Shown: positions 25,114-38,952 of the stretch, piece after piece | Numbering within the stretch: the stretch's first letter is position 1 | Layout: the number at the start of each line of letters is the position of its first letter | NCBI GenBank assembly: GCA_021613535.1 | Contig: CP075496.1 | Location: 1,488,001 to 1,552,000 of the forward strand | DNA: 64,000 bases | Direction: 5' to 3' | From: Adineta vaga | Lineage: Eukaryota; Rotifera | Made by a program: the position numbers and the translations under genes | Notes under the pieces: model-generated | What the model was told of the DNA's origin: nothing | The model's database searches: none | What the model saw: only the letters and a program-made list of their open reading frames with translations

Positions 25114-26540
25114 CTTTCGATTTTGATTTATTCAATAGAAATCTAAAGAGAAGAAAGTCATTGATTCTTATCAAGCGAAATAAATCGAATCTCTCATACG
25201 TAATCAATTCATTCTTTACTTCGATAAAAACTATGAAATAGAACGAACGAAACTGTGCCTAAACAATCGTGTTAGATGAATCAGTTTTGTATATATGAAA
25301 GTTAACCAGGTTAAAATGTTTTCGACGAATTTTGAGAATTGGATTTTTTTTTAAAAAACGAATAAATGATTCAAGGATAAAGTGATTTTCAAGAGGAAAA
25401 ATTATTTGATCTGAATCATTTGCACGTAATAGAATCTAATTGGAATTTCGAAGACTCGAATTTCAAGATAAGAAACTAGATTGTTCGACAGTATGATCAT
25501 GACGCGAGAACGAGAAAGTGAAACAAACAAATAACAAATCTATACATGGGGTAAAACGTAGCCAAGATGAGTGTTTCCTTTCATCTTACGTCTCGTGAAA
25601 AAATGCAACCATTTTATTGGATATACGTCATTCAACAAGTTCGTTTTTCTTTATCAATAGATGTCGCGAGATATTTGAAAAAGTTTTATTATAAGTTTCA
25701 TAGAAATTGATCGAGGGTGTGAGTGTGAGTGGCATATTTCCATATGAATCCTACTCTCACCCTTACCCTAATAAATACATCAAGATTATAGACATCTTGA
25801 GATAAATCATTGACAAATTGATAAGTTTCAGATACTGATTTCTTTGTGAGAAAACAAACAAGTCAATTTATCTACTTGAATATGTCAATTCCGAACGAAA
25901 AATAAGAAAAAGATCACTACGAAATAGATTTCCATCGTTTCTGATTATGATCATGACAATCCATTTGTTATTACATCGATTTATGAATAATAGATGTTTT
26001 TTAAAAACATATCATAATTCGAACTGTATGATCGACTCACATATTTCAAAACGTCAAGTAGAAACGATTTCTCTTTATTTCTATTCCCACCGGCTGAGAT
26101 TTTCCACATGATAATGTTCTATGAATAAAAATAAAACTTGGCAAGATCATCTCAATCCGCCTTTCATACAAACGAACAAAAGCATATTGACATCGAAATG
26201 TTGAAAATAAACAAACGAATAGCATGAACAAAATCAAGAAAAAGGAAAACTGTGAATGTATAACATATAATATCAACAGACAATAAGCAGACACTAAAAG
26301 AGAAAAAGAAAGAAAAAGCCATGATCTTAAACGTTAAAAGATACAGAGAGAGAACGAATAATAGTTTTCAAACTATCATTGAATGTATGTTTTGTTTTGG
26401 TTTGGCTTGTTGTCATTCGAAACGAAATATTAATATAGATTGTTTGTTGATAGGATAATTAAAATTGAAATAAACATAATCGCTTGTTGAAAAATAAATG
26501 ACAAAAAAGCGAAAGCGATTTAGAATAAGTCTCCGTTTTT
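25114..26540. other. Intergenic with a GT-rich imperfect hairpin
   Basis: AT-rich spacer between the cytohesin start and the nuclear-receptor stop. It holds an imperfect inverted repeat at about 25713-25769: a GAGGGTGTGAGTGTGAGTGG arm and a C-rich CTACTCTCACCCTTACCCT arm around a perfect CATAT/ATATG core. No coding sequence is supported. Confidence 0.45.
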
Positions 26541-29500
26541 TTAGGATGAATCATCACTATCTTTCATATTTGAATCATTTTCATATGATTTTGTATTCGT
26601 CGACGAATTCGATGGATATTGTTGTTGTTGTTGATGACGATGTGTAGATGTCTCTTGTTCGATTTGTCGTAAAAGATTCAGAACAAGATCACGTTTTTGG
26701 GGATGAGCATGAATAGCATCTAATAATTGTTGTTCATTTTTTTCTGTTTCTAATTGTCTTGATGGTTGATAATGAGAACTAGTTGCAGATTGAATTGGTG
26801 GCGTTTGTCTTTGATTATTTACTACGAAAAAGAAAAGGAAATTTTTAATAAAAATTGAAAAAGAATATTTGATGATGTTTACCTAAGGAAAGATGACTGA
26901 AATCTTGAACATTTTGTTGTTGTTGTATTGGAGGTGTCTGTGGATATTGTTGACGATAAGTTTCATTAGTGGATTGATCATAATAATGTTCCGAAGGTGG
27001 TGATAATGTTGAATTATATGCCATTGAATTTACTAAAATGAAGAAGACGAGAAGATGACGAATTGAGTTTGAATGATAAATTTACATGTTGAATGATAAT
27101 CATATGATGAAAGATCATTTGATGGAGATGAATTAGCTTGATAAAGTTGTTGTAGTTGTTGAATGGATTGATGACTTGCAACTAAAGTTTGTTTCTGCAT
27201 TTGTCGCATTTGATTTTGTGTGGATAATCCGCTAAATGAAGAACTTTATTGAAAATTTTCGAAAAAACAAACAAACAAATGTCAACAAACCTATTTGTAA
27301 GAAGTATTGTATCATCATGATGAACGGGCATCATAGCTGGTACTTGATGATCAAATGGTTTCATATATAAACAATTATTTGTTGGATATTTATCCATATT
27401 TTTGTAGTCATTGTAAGTTCTTTGTTGATTTTTATTTGAATTATTTTGTTCAGTTTGTCTCATGGATGATAATTGATTTGTACTAGAAGTTTTTCGTCTT
27501 TTTCGCCAGATATTATGCAGATCTGTTTCATCAAAATCATCATTATCAAAATTCAGTCGATCATCAAATGAACGATCTTGTTTCTTGCTTGAATCATCAT
27601 CATCAGATTCAATGTTACTTTCCGTTTCATTTGATGGAGTTTTATCAAAATCTAACATATCAGAATCCATTGGTGATGATGAAATCGATAATGAATCTAA
27701 AACATTAATCATTAAATGAAATGATTGAAAACAATTTCTTTTTTCTATTTACCCATTCTTTCTGTTGTTGGTCTATTAAACATTTCTGGTTTAACAGTTA
27801 TTTCCTGTACAAGTGGATTCACATTTGTAGTTGCAATAAATTTCTGAATAATTTCTCCATGTGACAAACTTAATGATCGTAGACTAGTAATTTGAAGTAA
27901 GAGTCTCGGATAAGTTCGATCGGCTTGTTCAATACCGTATCTCCAACTCATATATTTTCGTAGAAGTGTCGCATATTTTTCTTGTAAACGTTTAACCAAA
28001 CCAAGATCTTGAATATTTAAACGATCCGGAGAAAACAATATAATCGGTACTAATAATGTCGATGTAACTTCATCAATATGTAAATTACACATTGATATTA
28101 AGAAATTTCGTGTACGACTAAAGATTTCTTCCCCCCATACTTTAATTAATAATGGATCAAGTGGAAGAACTTGTTCATCCATCAATGCACGTTGATCACG
28201 TGATAAATAATTTGTAAATGTATGTGTTTTAGGATTAAACAATGTTGCGGATGAACAAACCATGATTTCGATGGCTGAACCTTTTAATAAACTAACTTTG
28301 TCATCTTCCGAAAATGAATCGAAATCCTTGAGCATTCGTGCAAATAGAACCAAACGTTGAATTGGTACAATTAGAAAATTAGCGGCTGCACCTGAAGGTT
28401 TATCATTAGCAGTTGGCGGAGTCGGAGGATGTTCATTGAATTGATTAGTGAATAAAGCAGATGGATTTGGAAAATTCAATGGATAGGTTCTAAAAGAAAG
28501 TTATTTGAATAAAACATATAAATGCAAGTCAACTTACGCTCGTGACTGATATAACGCATGTGCAATATCTTCTATAAGCGTTTTTTCTTCTTTTGTTAAA
28601 TATTTATAAATATCTGGATCTTCATCAGTGACACGATTTTCTCGGCCACGTTTTCGTCGAGCTCCATATTTTTCTTCTCGTTCTTGATCAGACAAAACCC
28701 TATGAAAAGTTTAAAAAAATATATTTCAAACTAAAAAAATTGTTTTTTCTTTTTTTCGAAAAATTTTTACCATTTCGGTTTCATTCCAATGACTGTACAT
28801 TTTGTATATCGACAGAATTGACAAACTTTTCGTGTGACAATATTCACGGGACATTTTTCTAAACAAATTAATATTAAATTTCTTCTTCATTCGATATTTT
28901 TCATCGATCAACTTATTAGTAGAAGAGAAAAAACTGGGATGTAAATCCGTGTCGCGTACACGAGAAAATTATTCTCATCTGGAATGTTTTATTAGTATCC
29001 TTTGATAGAATTTCTCTAATAACACTTGTTATTCGATCGTATGGTTTTTCTTTCTTGATTCGAATTACAAAATGTAATTGACAAAATAATTTACCGTCAT
29101 TTGAACACTTATAATTTTGGAAACGATTACATTGAACGGATCGACGGAAAAAAGCTTTACAACTTTCGCAACTATTACCACCAAAATGTATCCCTTGAAA
29201 TGAGAAAAATAGATTTCATTCGAATATAAATTTCAATGAAATAAACAATTCTTTACCTGTACTTATGTCGCCACATACACTACACAATCGACTAGGTACA
29301 CCGATCGCTGATTCATCAGTTGTATGTTGATGCATTTGATCTAATATTGAAGAGAATGGATGTTGTTTTCGAAAAGATTGACAATCGTTAAATAATGTCT
29401 TTTTTACGACTTGATCATTATCAAAAGTATGACGTTTTAATATTGACGAATAACTAAGAAATGAAAATGATAAATAAATTGATTTAAATACAGAAAAATA

Positions 29501-29643
29501 AATTGAAAATATTTCTTGAAATTAAGTAAGAAAAAAAACAGAGAAGAACTCTGTTTTACATTATGTTCGCACCTTGTTCTTAAAAAACCAAGAGATAATG
29601 ATGATTGATAAGAATAATTGTAGGTAGATAATGGTATAGACAT
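26541..29643 (-). CDS. Nuclear hormone receptor, HR96/NR1J-like DNA-binding domain plus ligand-binding domain
   Basis: This is a ligand-regulated transcription factor of the nuclear receptor superfamily. The ATG at 29643 starts a Ser/Tyr-rich A/B region. The first zinc finger is split by an intron after CSVCGDIST and continues GIHFGGNSCESCKAFFRRS. The second is RFQNYKCSND, intron, EKCPVNIVTRKVCQFCRYTK, CTVIGMKPKW. The P-box CESCKAFFRR is that of HR96/DAF-12/NHR-8-type (NR1J) receptors rather than the common CEGCKGFF. The ligand-binding domain (about 28480-27745) shows FARMLKDFDSFSEDDKVSLL and IEIMVCSSATLFN, the helix 3-5 signature. A long Gln/Asn/Ser/Asp-rich C-terminal extension (27712-26541) lies beyond the LBD, unusual in size. 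NR1J-like is my best call; exact orthology is open. Confidence 0.85.
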
Positions 29644-32304
29644 TATCTTTTTTTGGACAAAAGAAAAGATTTTGAGACCTTTGATAGGAGTTAATAATAA
29701 TTATAGAAAAGTCTTAAACTGAAAAATATGATTTCGAAGAAGAAAATAAGAGAAAGGTGAAAACGAGAATAAAAATAGAAAAGCTAATGTACCGAGTTAG
29801 ACAGATGAATACGACTGTAATGGAAAGTCCTGAGTACAAATAGGTTTTATATGGTTATATTTAGTCATAAAAATGTTTTCTTCAGTTGTTTAGATGAAAT
29901 AATTTGACTATTTAATTGGATTTTCTACTTACTTATTTGATCAACGAAAGTTATGAGGTCTTCTTCTATTATGTTAGCAAAAAATGTCTGTACAAAAAAG
30001 CTTATTATCCAAGGTTATGCGAATAGAACGAAGAAAACACGTATAAACAGAAGAAATCGTTTTTTGTTGACAGGGTAAAAGAACACAAGAAAAGAGAATA
30101 ATATTAAGTCGTTATCGACGAGAAAAAATGGTTTCTCGTTTTGATTTCATCTGTTCGGTTTTTCTTCTAGCGAGTCAATGTCTTAGTACATACATTCGAG
30201 GTCAAATATATTAAAGAAAAAGAACATTAACGATTAATTCCGTACGAGAATTCTACGCTCTTGTTTTTCTATTTATACAAACAATTGTTCTTCAATGAAA
30301 TCATTTGCCTATAAACATGTGAGTTGAAAGTCTGTTCTGTTTCTTTTTGAAAGATAAAAATTAAGACTTTTTATTTTCTTTTTTAAGAGAAAAATATTTT
30401 AAGCTAATCACATTTATTTTATATTTAACTGTCTTTTTTAAGACAAAAAGAAAAAAAAGAAAAACCATAATGCACTACGATTATTCATCTAGAATAACTA
30501 ATATCAACGTGACCTATAGAGACACCTACACAGACAATATTATTTCCCTCGAATATCTTTCTCGTCTAACGATACATTCTTTTTTCCTGACGTTTCTTGT
30601 AGGAAGGAATAAAAAAGAAAAGTTGAGTAAATTCCATCAGATTTTCAAATTGATTCTTATTCTTAGGAACGAAATTAAGCGTAAATTACAAGGATCTATT
30701 TTACTAAACTTTTTTTTTAGAAATGTTATTAGCCTCATTTAACATATGAATAGAACGTCTTGCAATCAATTATATATTTTGATATGAAATGTAATTCAAA
30801 CTTTTGGAGAGAAAAAAATCTTGTCTACGTGTTTATATTGTTATGATTAGAATTTGCTCTTAAGCTATAATAATAAAATGAAAGCTGATTGTCAGATACA
30901 ATTAACGGTAGGACATTATTCAAGATTCACGATCAAAGGAAAAGAAAAAAAGACAAATTTACTTAGTTAATTATCATTCTTATTGTAACTTTATTTATCT
31001 CACTTTAAAAACAAAAAGAACCTTTTTGTTTTTGACCTTATCGAACAAAACTGTTCGGCATGATAATTTAGAAGAGTGTTATTTTTTGAAGATTAAATAC
31101 TGCACCTTGTTTGTCCTGCCTTAATTATATGACTGACGTATAGGTACAATGATAACTGTGCTTTCTTTGCAAAGGACATGACCATAGCCTACGTTTTTAC
31201 TTTTTCTATTCGTATTTTCACATTTTTTTTCTTAACTGCCTGCGATGATATAGGAAAAATGGTCGTTATGGTAAAAGAACAAAAGAAGAAGAAGAAAAAG
31301 AGAAAAAAAAACATGTCAGCTTTTTCTATAATAGAATCATAATGTATTCAAAAACAAACTCGATTTTCTTTTGTCAAATTAGATTAAACACAATCTCAAA
31401 CAATTTCTCTGAATAAAAAATTATTCAAACTTACAGAATTAATTTCTTGTTGTTAATAATTCAATGAATAGAATCTTTGTATAATATTCTGGAAGTATTG
31501 TTTTGATGATATTATCTGAATCAAACAAAAATATATTGTTGACTAGAATATCAATGATAAATGAGTATTTAACAGCAAAAAAAATAAGAACAAAAGAATT
31601 AGTTGGATAACCTTGTCGAATATAATAGTAATATATAATTTTCTTTTTTTACTTACTAACAAACAAAAAACAAAGTAATATAAAGAAAGCATTTATTTTA
31701 CTAGATAATGATTGGTTCAAAGAAATAACGAGTGAAAATGTATCGAAAAGAAAATATTCGTATTTATTATATGAGTAATGATAATTACTAACAAGGTGAG
31801 TATTAATCTGCGCGTATTTCTCGTAGTTTCCAAATGGAGAATATTCTACATATAATTATGACGTATTTTTATTGGATAATACATATTGACAGCTAGCGAC
31901 ATATTTTCATTTGTAACATTGAAGTGTACAGAAAAATCGTGATGTGCACATTAGATGAATAGGGATTCGAATTTTCTTTAAAAACAAACAGTGGTAAGAA
32001 TTTCAATTGAAACAAAACAAACAAAACCAATAATAAATATATTTATTGACATCGAAAAAGAGATGGTATGAAAGTTATGTTTGTTTGTATTTCTGTCAGT
32101 AATAAACTACTTATATCTAAATACTACGAATATCTTAACCGATATTGCACATAAAACATATTTAACTAGAACAATTTGGAAATCATTAGAAATTTTATTT
32201 ACAAAAGAAAAGCTAAGTTATCTGTTAACACAATTTGACGAAGTTTTACTCAACAAAGAAGAAGAACAAACTAAAAAATGAAAGAAAAGAAAAACACAAC
32301 ATAT
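29644..32304. other. Long AT-rich intergenic region, no feature seen
   Basis: About 2.7 kb between the nuclear-receptor start and the laminin stop. I checked both strands for transposase, reverse transcriptase and tRNA-box patterns and recognised none. The 90-codon frame at 30470-30742 has no motif. Confidence 0.4.
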
Positions 32305-35300
32305 TTATCGTTCAACTCGATAACAATCAATATAATGTGTTGCTCGTTGTTTGATTAAATCTCGTGTATTACGTGCCGTATCGCGTAATTGTTCAAAACG
32401 TTGAATACTTGGCATAGTTTGACGACTTGTATCAAATGTTTTCGATGCATCTAAATAAAGAATTTTGAATATGTTTCCTTCGAAAACGATTAGTCCTACC
32501 ATTAAGTTTTGACTTGTATTGTGCGATCTTTTGTTGTAAAACTTTCACATTTGTATTTAATGTACGTACACGAACAGCAGTTGAACGTGTTTCAGCTGGT
32601 AAATCTTGTTTATCACGTGTATAATTAACAAAATGTGCATTAAGCATAGTTAAATCCTGGAAAATAAAAGAAAAAGGCAAATTTTCAGATTGAATACATT
32701 TTTCAAATAGAAAACAAACTTCAGTTAATTCATCGAGATATTTTGGTAGAAATTCATTCATATTTCGTTCAGTTTCAATAGCAATCACTTCAATAGAATT
32801 TCGAATACTTGAATTCAGTGTTTGTTCAGCACCTTGTAATTGAAACAAACGTTCACGTGTAGCATTTAGATTTTGTTCTGATTTATCAAGTAAATCTGAT
32901 GTCTAAAGAAAGAAGAAATGAATTTAAACGAATAATCATATAGATTCTCACTTGTATAACAGCAGTTTTTAATTCATCAACACGACGATTTGTTTCACTT
33001 GCTAAACGTTTCAATTCATTCGTTTCATTATCAAGTTTTTCGACAAGATCATCAAGTAATTCAATACCAACTTGTTGTTCATTGTATGATCTATTTATTA
33101 AGAAAAACAAATGATGAAATTCTCATTCCATTCAAAGAACTTGACTAAAGTAACATAAAGACCAATCAAAAGTATTCATGTCTTTGTATTACTCATCATT
33201 CTCTTATCTCACATTTTTCGTACGTTTGTAACGTAACAGAACATCAAAGAGTCAAAAAAACATTCTAACCTCATCGAGGGAGATAAGAAAAACTAATTTG
33301 AAACCTATGCTTGAAGAATATAGAAAATTATCTTACCGGACATAAGTTGCTAAATCATTTTCAATGGTTTGTGCTCGATTTAATTTTAATGTTGCATCAC
33401 GGATTTTTTCAGATTCATCACCTGTTTGACTACTTTTTTGTGCTTGTTCAACTAATGATCGAATATCTCGAATAGTTTCTTCTAAATAATTTGGTCTTAA
33501 TGTGATTTGTTTAGTTAGTATTCGATCGATTAATTCTCGAATATCAGCTGGTTTACGATCATGTAAAATATCAGTTAAATTCATGATTTGTTGTTGAATT
33601 AAATCAATATTTGTACTTGTTTCATTTAATGTTAGATTAAACGAAACAAATCTTTGTTGTTCATGAAGAATATCTGTAAAAATTTGACTAATATCTTTCT
33701 CAATTTCATATTGACGTACATAAATTCCATTTGTTTCATCTTGTTTTATTGAAAGTTCTTTCTGAGTAGAATTTATTGTATCTAATAATTGATTTAATTG
33801 TCCATGAATACTTGTTGAACATTGATATGTAGAATTTGCACATGTAGATTGACATCCTTCACCACCACAGATCGAACATTGATCATTTTGAATACCACGT
33901 GAACCACAAAGAAGTTCACTAACATTACCCTAAATTGATTTAAAATTAAAAGAAAATTTTCAATTCATTCAATTTACTTTATTCACATATTTTTCATTAA
34001 AATCATCATAAATTTGCGTGAAATTTTTAATTTGTTCTTGTGTTTGTTGATTTTTTAATCGATGTTCTTCATTATTTGCCATGATACTTTCATTTAATCG
34101 TTCTAATCGAATTTGTTGTTGAGAACTAAAATCTTTCAATTGTATTAATTGTTGTTTAATTTCACCTAATTCTTGTTCAACTGTTTGTGCACTAATACCA
34201 GCTGATTGTAGATCAGCATGTTTAGCACGACTGAATTGTTTATTATAAAAATCAATTAATTTATAAGTTTCATCGATAACATTGGTTGTATGAGAAAGTT
34301 CTTCTTCAAAACGAAAACGTTTAGTTTGATTGAGAAATTCTGGTTGAAATTCATCATTTAATAACGATGTTAAACGATTGATTCGATCAATAATTGTTTG
34401 ATATTTATAACGATAAGGATCCAGTTCTTGTGAAGTATATTTCAGTCCAAGAGAAATTTGTGATTGATCAAGTAAAGAATCTACTTGTTCGAAAAGATAA
34501 CCATTGGTAATGGATTCAAGTTGACGTATTTCAACGGAATTTAAACGATCAATTGAACTTTGTACTTGACTTGTTACACTATTTATAATTGTATCCCAAT
34601 TTGTAAAACAAGCACCACAAGTTGAACAATATGGTACAACACCATATTTTGCACGTGCACAACGATCACATAATTGACCAGTTACACCTGGTTTACATGT
34701 ACATTGACCTGTTTGAGGATCACATTCAGAACTAAGTGCACCATCATTTGAACATTGACATGGTTGACATGCGTTTGGATCTCCATAGGTACCTGGAGGA
34801 CATTGATCACAGCGGAGCCCACCACGATTTGGTTTACAACGACATTGTCCAGTAAATTTATCACAAACAGATGATTCACTTCCATCAGGATCACATTTAC
34901 AATCTGAACAATAACCACGACCTAATCCCCAATAACCATCCACACATTGTGAACAACGTCGACCTGTTTTGGTATCTTCAACATGTTCTTTACAAATACA
35001 TGCACCTGTTCGACTATTACAAATTTGATCTGCTACACCACCAATACCACAATCACATGAAATACATTTATCGGATCCAAGTGCATCACCATAAAAACCT
35101 GCACGGCATATTTCACAATTTGGACCACCTGTATTATATAAACATTTTGAACATAAACCTGTACGACGATCACATGATTCAGGATCATCAACATTGATAT
35201 TATTATTACAAGAACATGGTTGACATTGACCACCTGGTTCTGTTGGTGAACCATAATAAGCTATAGCACATTGAGAACATCGCGGACCAGTATAACCTGG

Positions 35301-38300
35301 TCGACAACGACACATTACTTGTTGTGTATACGGATCTTGAACACATGAATCACCAAATTGTTGAATTGAACCAGGCCCTCCTATTTTCATTCAAAAACAA
35401 ATAAACAAGAAACTTCATTTCATTCAAATTCAATTATATCAATCTGTTTACCTGGACACATGCATGGTTTACACACTTGTGCTGAACCTAATCTTGCATC
35501 TCCATAATATCCTTCTGCACATTTTTCACAATGATCACCACCTGTTGAATCTCGACAATTCATACAAACACCTGTTTCAGGATCGCATGTATCACTATGT
35601 CCATTACATTCACATCGTTGACATGATGGAAAATTCCAATAACCTGGTGAACATGTACTACAATCTCGTCCTGATATATTCGGTCGACAATAACAAGCAC
35701 CATTAATAACATTACATAGATTATTCAATGCACCCATATTATGACAATTACATTTTGTACAGCCATCTGGTGAAAAATGATAAGAACCCGGTACACATAA
35801 ATGACATTTTGTACCCATAACATATGGTTTACATGGACATTGACCACCAATAGGATCACATTGTGTATTAATAGAACCAGTTGGATCACAATCACAAGCT
35901 TTATTGAGAAATTACAAATGAAAATGTTTTATCAGATAAACGTTTCTACTTACGTAATGTTCGTCCAATCGTTAATGCACTTAAACCACAGATAATTTTT
36001 TGACAAACTTCAGGTAATTCAACATGTTGTGTTACAGTTAATGCTAATTGTTTACATTGTTGTGTTTCATAATCATTTATTAATAATGGATATTTTGTAA
36101 ACATATCAATTTTATCAATGACTGGAATAAATACAATCTAAAAATAAACAAAATATATCATTATCATATACAAATATATTCTTTTACCGAATCAATACTA
36201 ATCACGGGATCACGTGGATTATCTCCATGACCATATTTTATTAATTGTAATTGTAATTTATAATGTTCATTTTCATTTAAACATAATGGTTTTGATAATT
36301 CATTAAATGTTTGGTCTATAATCATATGATATGATATTCATTCGAATTCAATAGATTCTATTGAAGTTATACATACTTGTTGGTAATTTAAATATTTGTT
36401 CTTGTTCATAGGTTTGATTACCACATAAGGTAATGTTTGGTTGAGTTCGATTTTGTGATATTACAACAATACGTGTATTTTCCCATGTATTTGGCTATGA
36501 AATAAAAACAACGAATCAATCATCTTTTTCATAACAAAGAATTATTGAAATCTTATCTTACCGCTGGTACATATCGTACAATTAAATTATAAAGACCCGT
36601 TCGAGCCATATGATAGATATCAAATTCCAACATACCACCTTCATATATTCGAACAATACTTGTACCTGTCCATGAACGTTGTTCATTCGGATTATCATAA
36701 GTAAATATAATAGATTTCTTTTTATGAGAAAAGAGAAAAACAATAATATTGGTCAAAAATTGAATAAAACGATCCAAAAGAAACCTACCTTTTCTTCTAC
36801 TCGAGCTAATTCTGCTTCATAAGTGAAGAATTGTAAACCAGCACAATAAGTTCCCGCTGTTGGTGTATCACATTGTCGTCCAATCATACCTTCTCGACAT
36901 GGACACTGACCTGTATTAATATCACACTGTAATGAATATGAACCGCCTGGAAAACATGAACATGGTCGACAACCATCCGGAGAATTTTCATTTAAACCAT
37001 AATAATTTTCCTATAAAAGAAAAAAAAATCAATATTTTAATGTAATCGCATAGTTTCACTTCATACTTGACATTGATCACAGCGTTGTCCAACAATATGT
37101 GGTTTACATTGACACATACCAGTTGTCGTATCACATTGCTTATCAATAATACCATAAGGATGACAATCACAAGCTTGACGAAAAAGAAAATTTAATGATT
37201 AGACTTTGATTAAAAAAAACAGGACAAGATACCTTGACATCCTTGAGGATTATTATAATCAAGATTAAAATATCCTGCTTTACATTTATCACAACGTTGT
37301 CCCTCAACAAATTCTTTACAAATACATTGACCTGCATGAAGTTTCAATTGTGGATCATCATATTGAACACAACTGCCCTTATTTCTTGTACCATATGCAT
37401 CACAATTACATGCTAAAGAAAGAATCATTCAAAAACAAACATAAACTTTTCTTTCTTCATTCCAATACATACGTTTACAAACATGTGGATCAGTAATTGG
37501 AAGAGAATTATCTTTATAAAAAAGATCTTTACAAAATTCACAACGTGGACCACTAGTATTATGTTCACAATCTTCACAAACACCACCTGATGTATAATTC
37601 GTTTGTGCATATCGAACAGCATCAAAACGACATCGTTTTGCATGACCATGACATTCACATAAACGACAAGGATTAGGATGACCAATTCGAGCTGGAAGCC
37701 ATTGACGATCATTGTACAAATCAGCACAACGTTCACAATTTAAACCTTCAGTATGATGTGTACAATTACATCGACCATAGACCTACAATTATCAATAGGA
37801 AAACGGAGAAAGACTATCAAATGAAATACTTTGCCAATAGTTGTAATATTTCCTTTTAATTCGTCTTCTGTTGGTATACATCGTTTTGCATGACCATAAC
37901 ATGAACATGATCCACGTACAACCATTTCATAAAGAGCATAATAATATTTTGGTGTTGTTTCTTGTCGATTATCTAAATAATTATCACCTAATGTATGTAA
38001 TTTTGTAAAATTAATACGTAAATTTGTTATTTTAATCAATTCTTGAATAGTTGGTGAATAAGGATCACGATTGCCAATTGTACTTGGTGAAAGTACACGA
38101 AAAACAACCTAAGAATAAAGTTATATTGTATCAGTTGATTTTCAATTTATTCAAAATTCATTCAACTAACTTCTCCTCCTGTTGATGGTGTGTCATCGGA
38201 ATAACGACTTTCACAATAGGGTTGATCAGGTGATGGTAAAGTGGAAACATAAGGAAATTGATTTGCACATGATGCAGCGAAATATGCGTAAACTCTCCAA

Positions 38301-38952
38301 GTTTTACCAAAATCTGCACTTTTCTCAATAATCATTCCTTTTGGTCGAAATGTTCGAAATTTCATAATTAAATGAGTAAAAACAAATTCAGCTTCAAGAT
38401 TCAATTGTATTGTCACATTTTCTCGATCATTTTGGGCTTGCCACCATGCTTGAGTATGTTTATTGAGATCACCTGGTGTTCGTGCAACAATTTGATCAAT
38501 TGTATGAGATTTATTCACAACTTTAACATCACATACATCACAACTAACATTTTTCAAATTTCCAATAAAACAATAACGTTCAGGACGACGAAGACCACAG
38601 GTTGAACTAGCATAAAGATTTGCTGATCGACCAATTAATAGATCACCTGTTGCAGGATAACAACCACCATGATCACAATCGGGTGTCAATGAACTTCCAC
38701 CATAAGTCGGTGGACGAGTTGATGTTGTAGACGGACGACGACGTCGAATAGGATTTACATTAAAAGATGATGGAGGAGATGTGAATATATCGATTTCACT
38801 GTGCGTAGAAACTAAAAATTTTAAAATTTAATTTTTGTTTTTCATTATTTCTCTAAATATTTACCAATTAATTCGAAAAGGATTAGAATATTGAAAATAA
38901 AATACCAGTATTGGTATCGTTTACATAGGAAATCGATGGACATTTCTCTCAT
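32305..38952 (-). CDS. lamb1: Laminin beta chain
   Basis: This is the secreted basement-membrane glycoprotein chain that assembles with alpha and gamma laminins. The ATG at 38952 (or 38943) leads into a hydrophobic signal segment ([14 protein letters not shown]), followed by a Ser/Pro/Arg-rich spacer. The LN polymerisation domain follows ([74 protein letters not shown]). Then come N-terminal LE repeats, a domain IV (LF, about 36800-36000), a second LE array (35820-34600), coiled-coil domains II/I, and between them the Cys-rich beta knob ([20 protein letters not shown], about 33920-33830), which is diagnostic of beta chains. A Cys five residues from the end (DCYRVER) matches the C-terminal Cys that links beta to gamma. 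Many short introns interrupt the gene. Beta1/2 type is likely; finer assignment is not made. Confidence 0.96.

Noticed and set aside
31940-31980. GGATTCGAA string resembling a reversed tRNA B box
   Set aside because: No matching A box or cloverleaf-capable sequence lies at the right distance.
34682-35706. Several open frames antisense or out of frame within the laminin gene
   Set aside because: They are shadows of the LE-repeat coding sequence, which has a fully supported frame on the minus strand.
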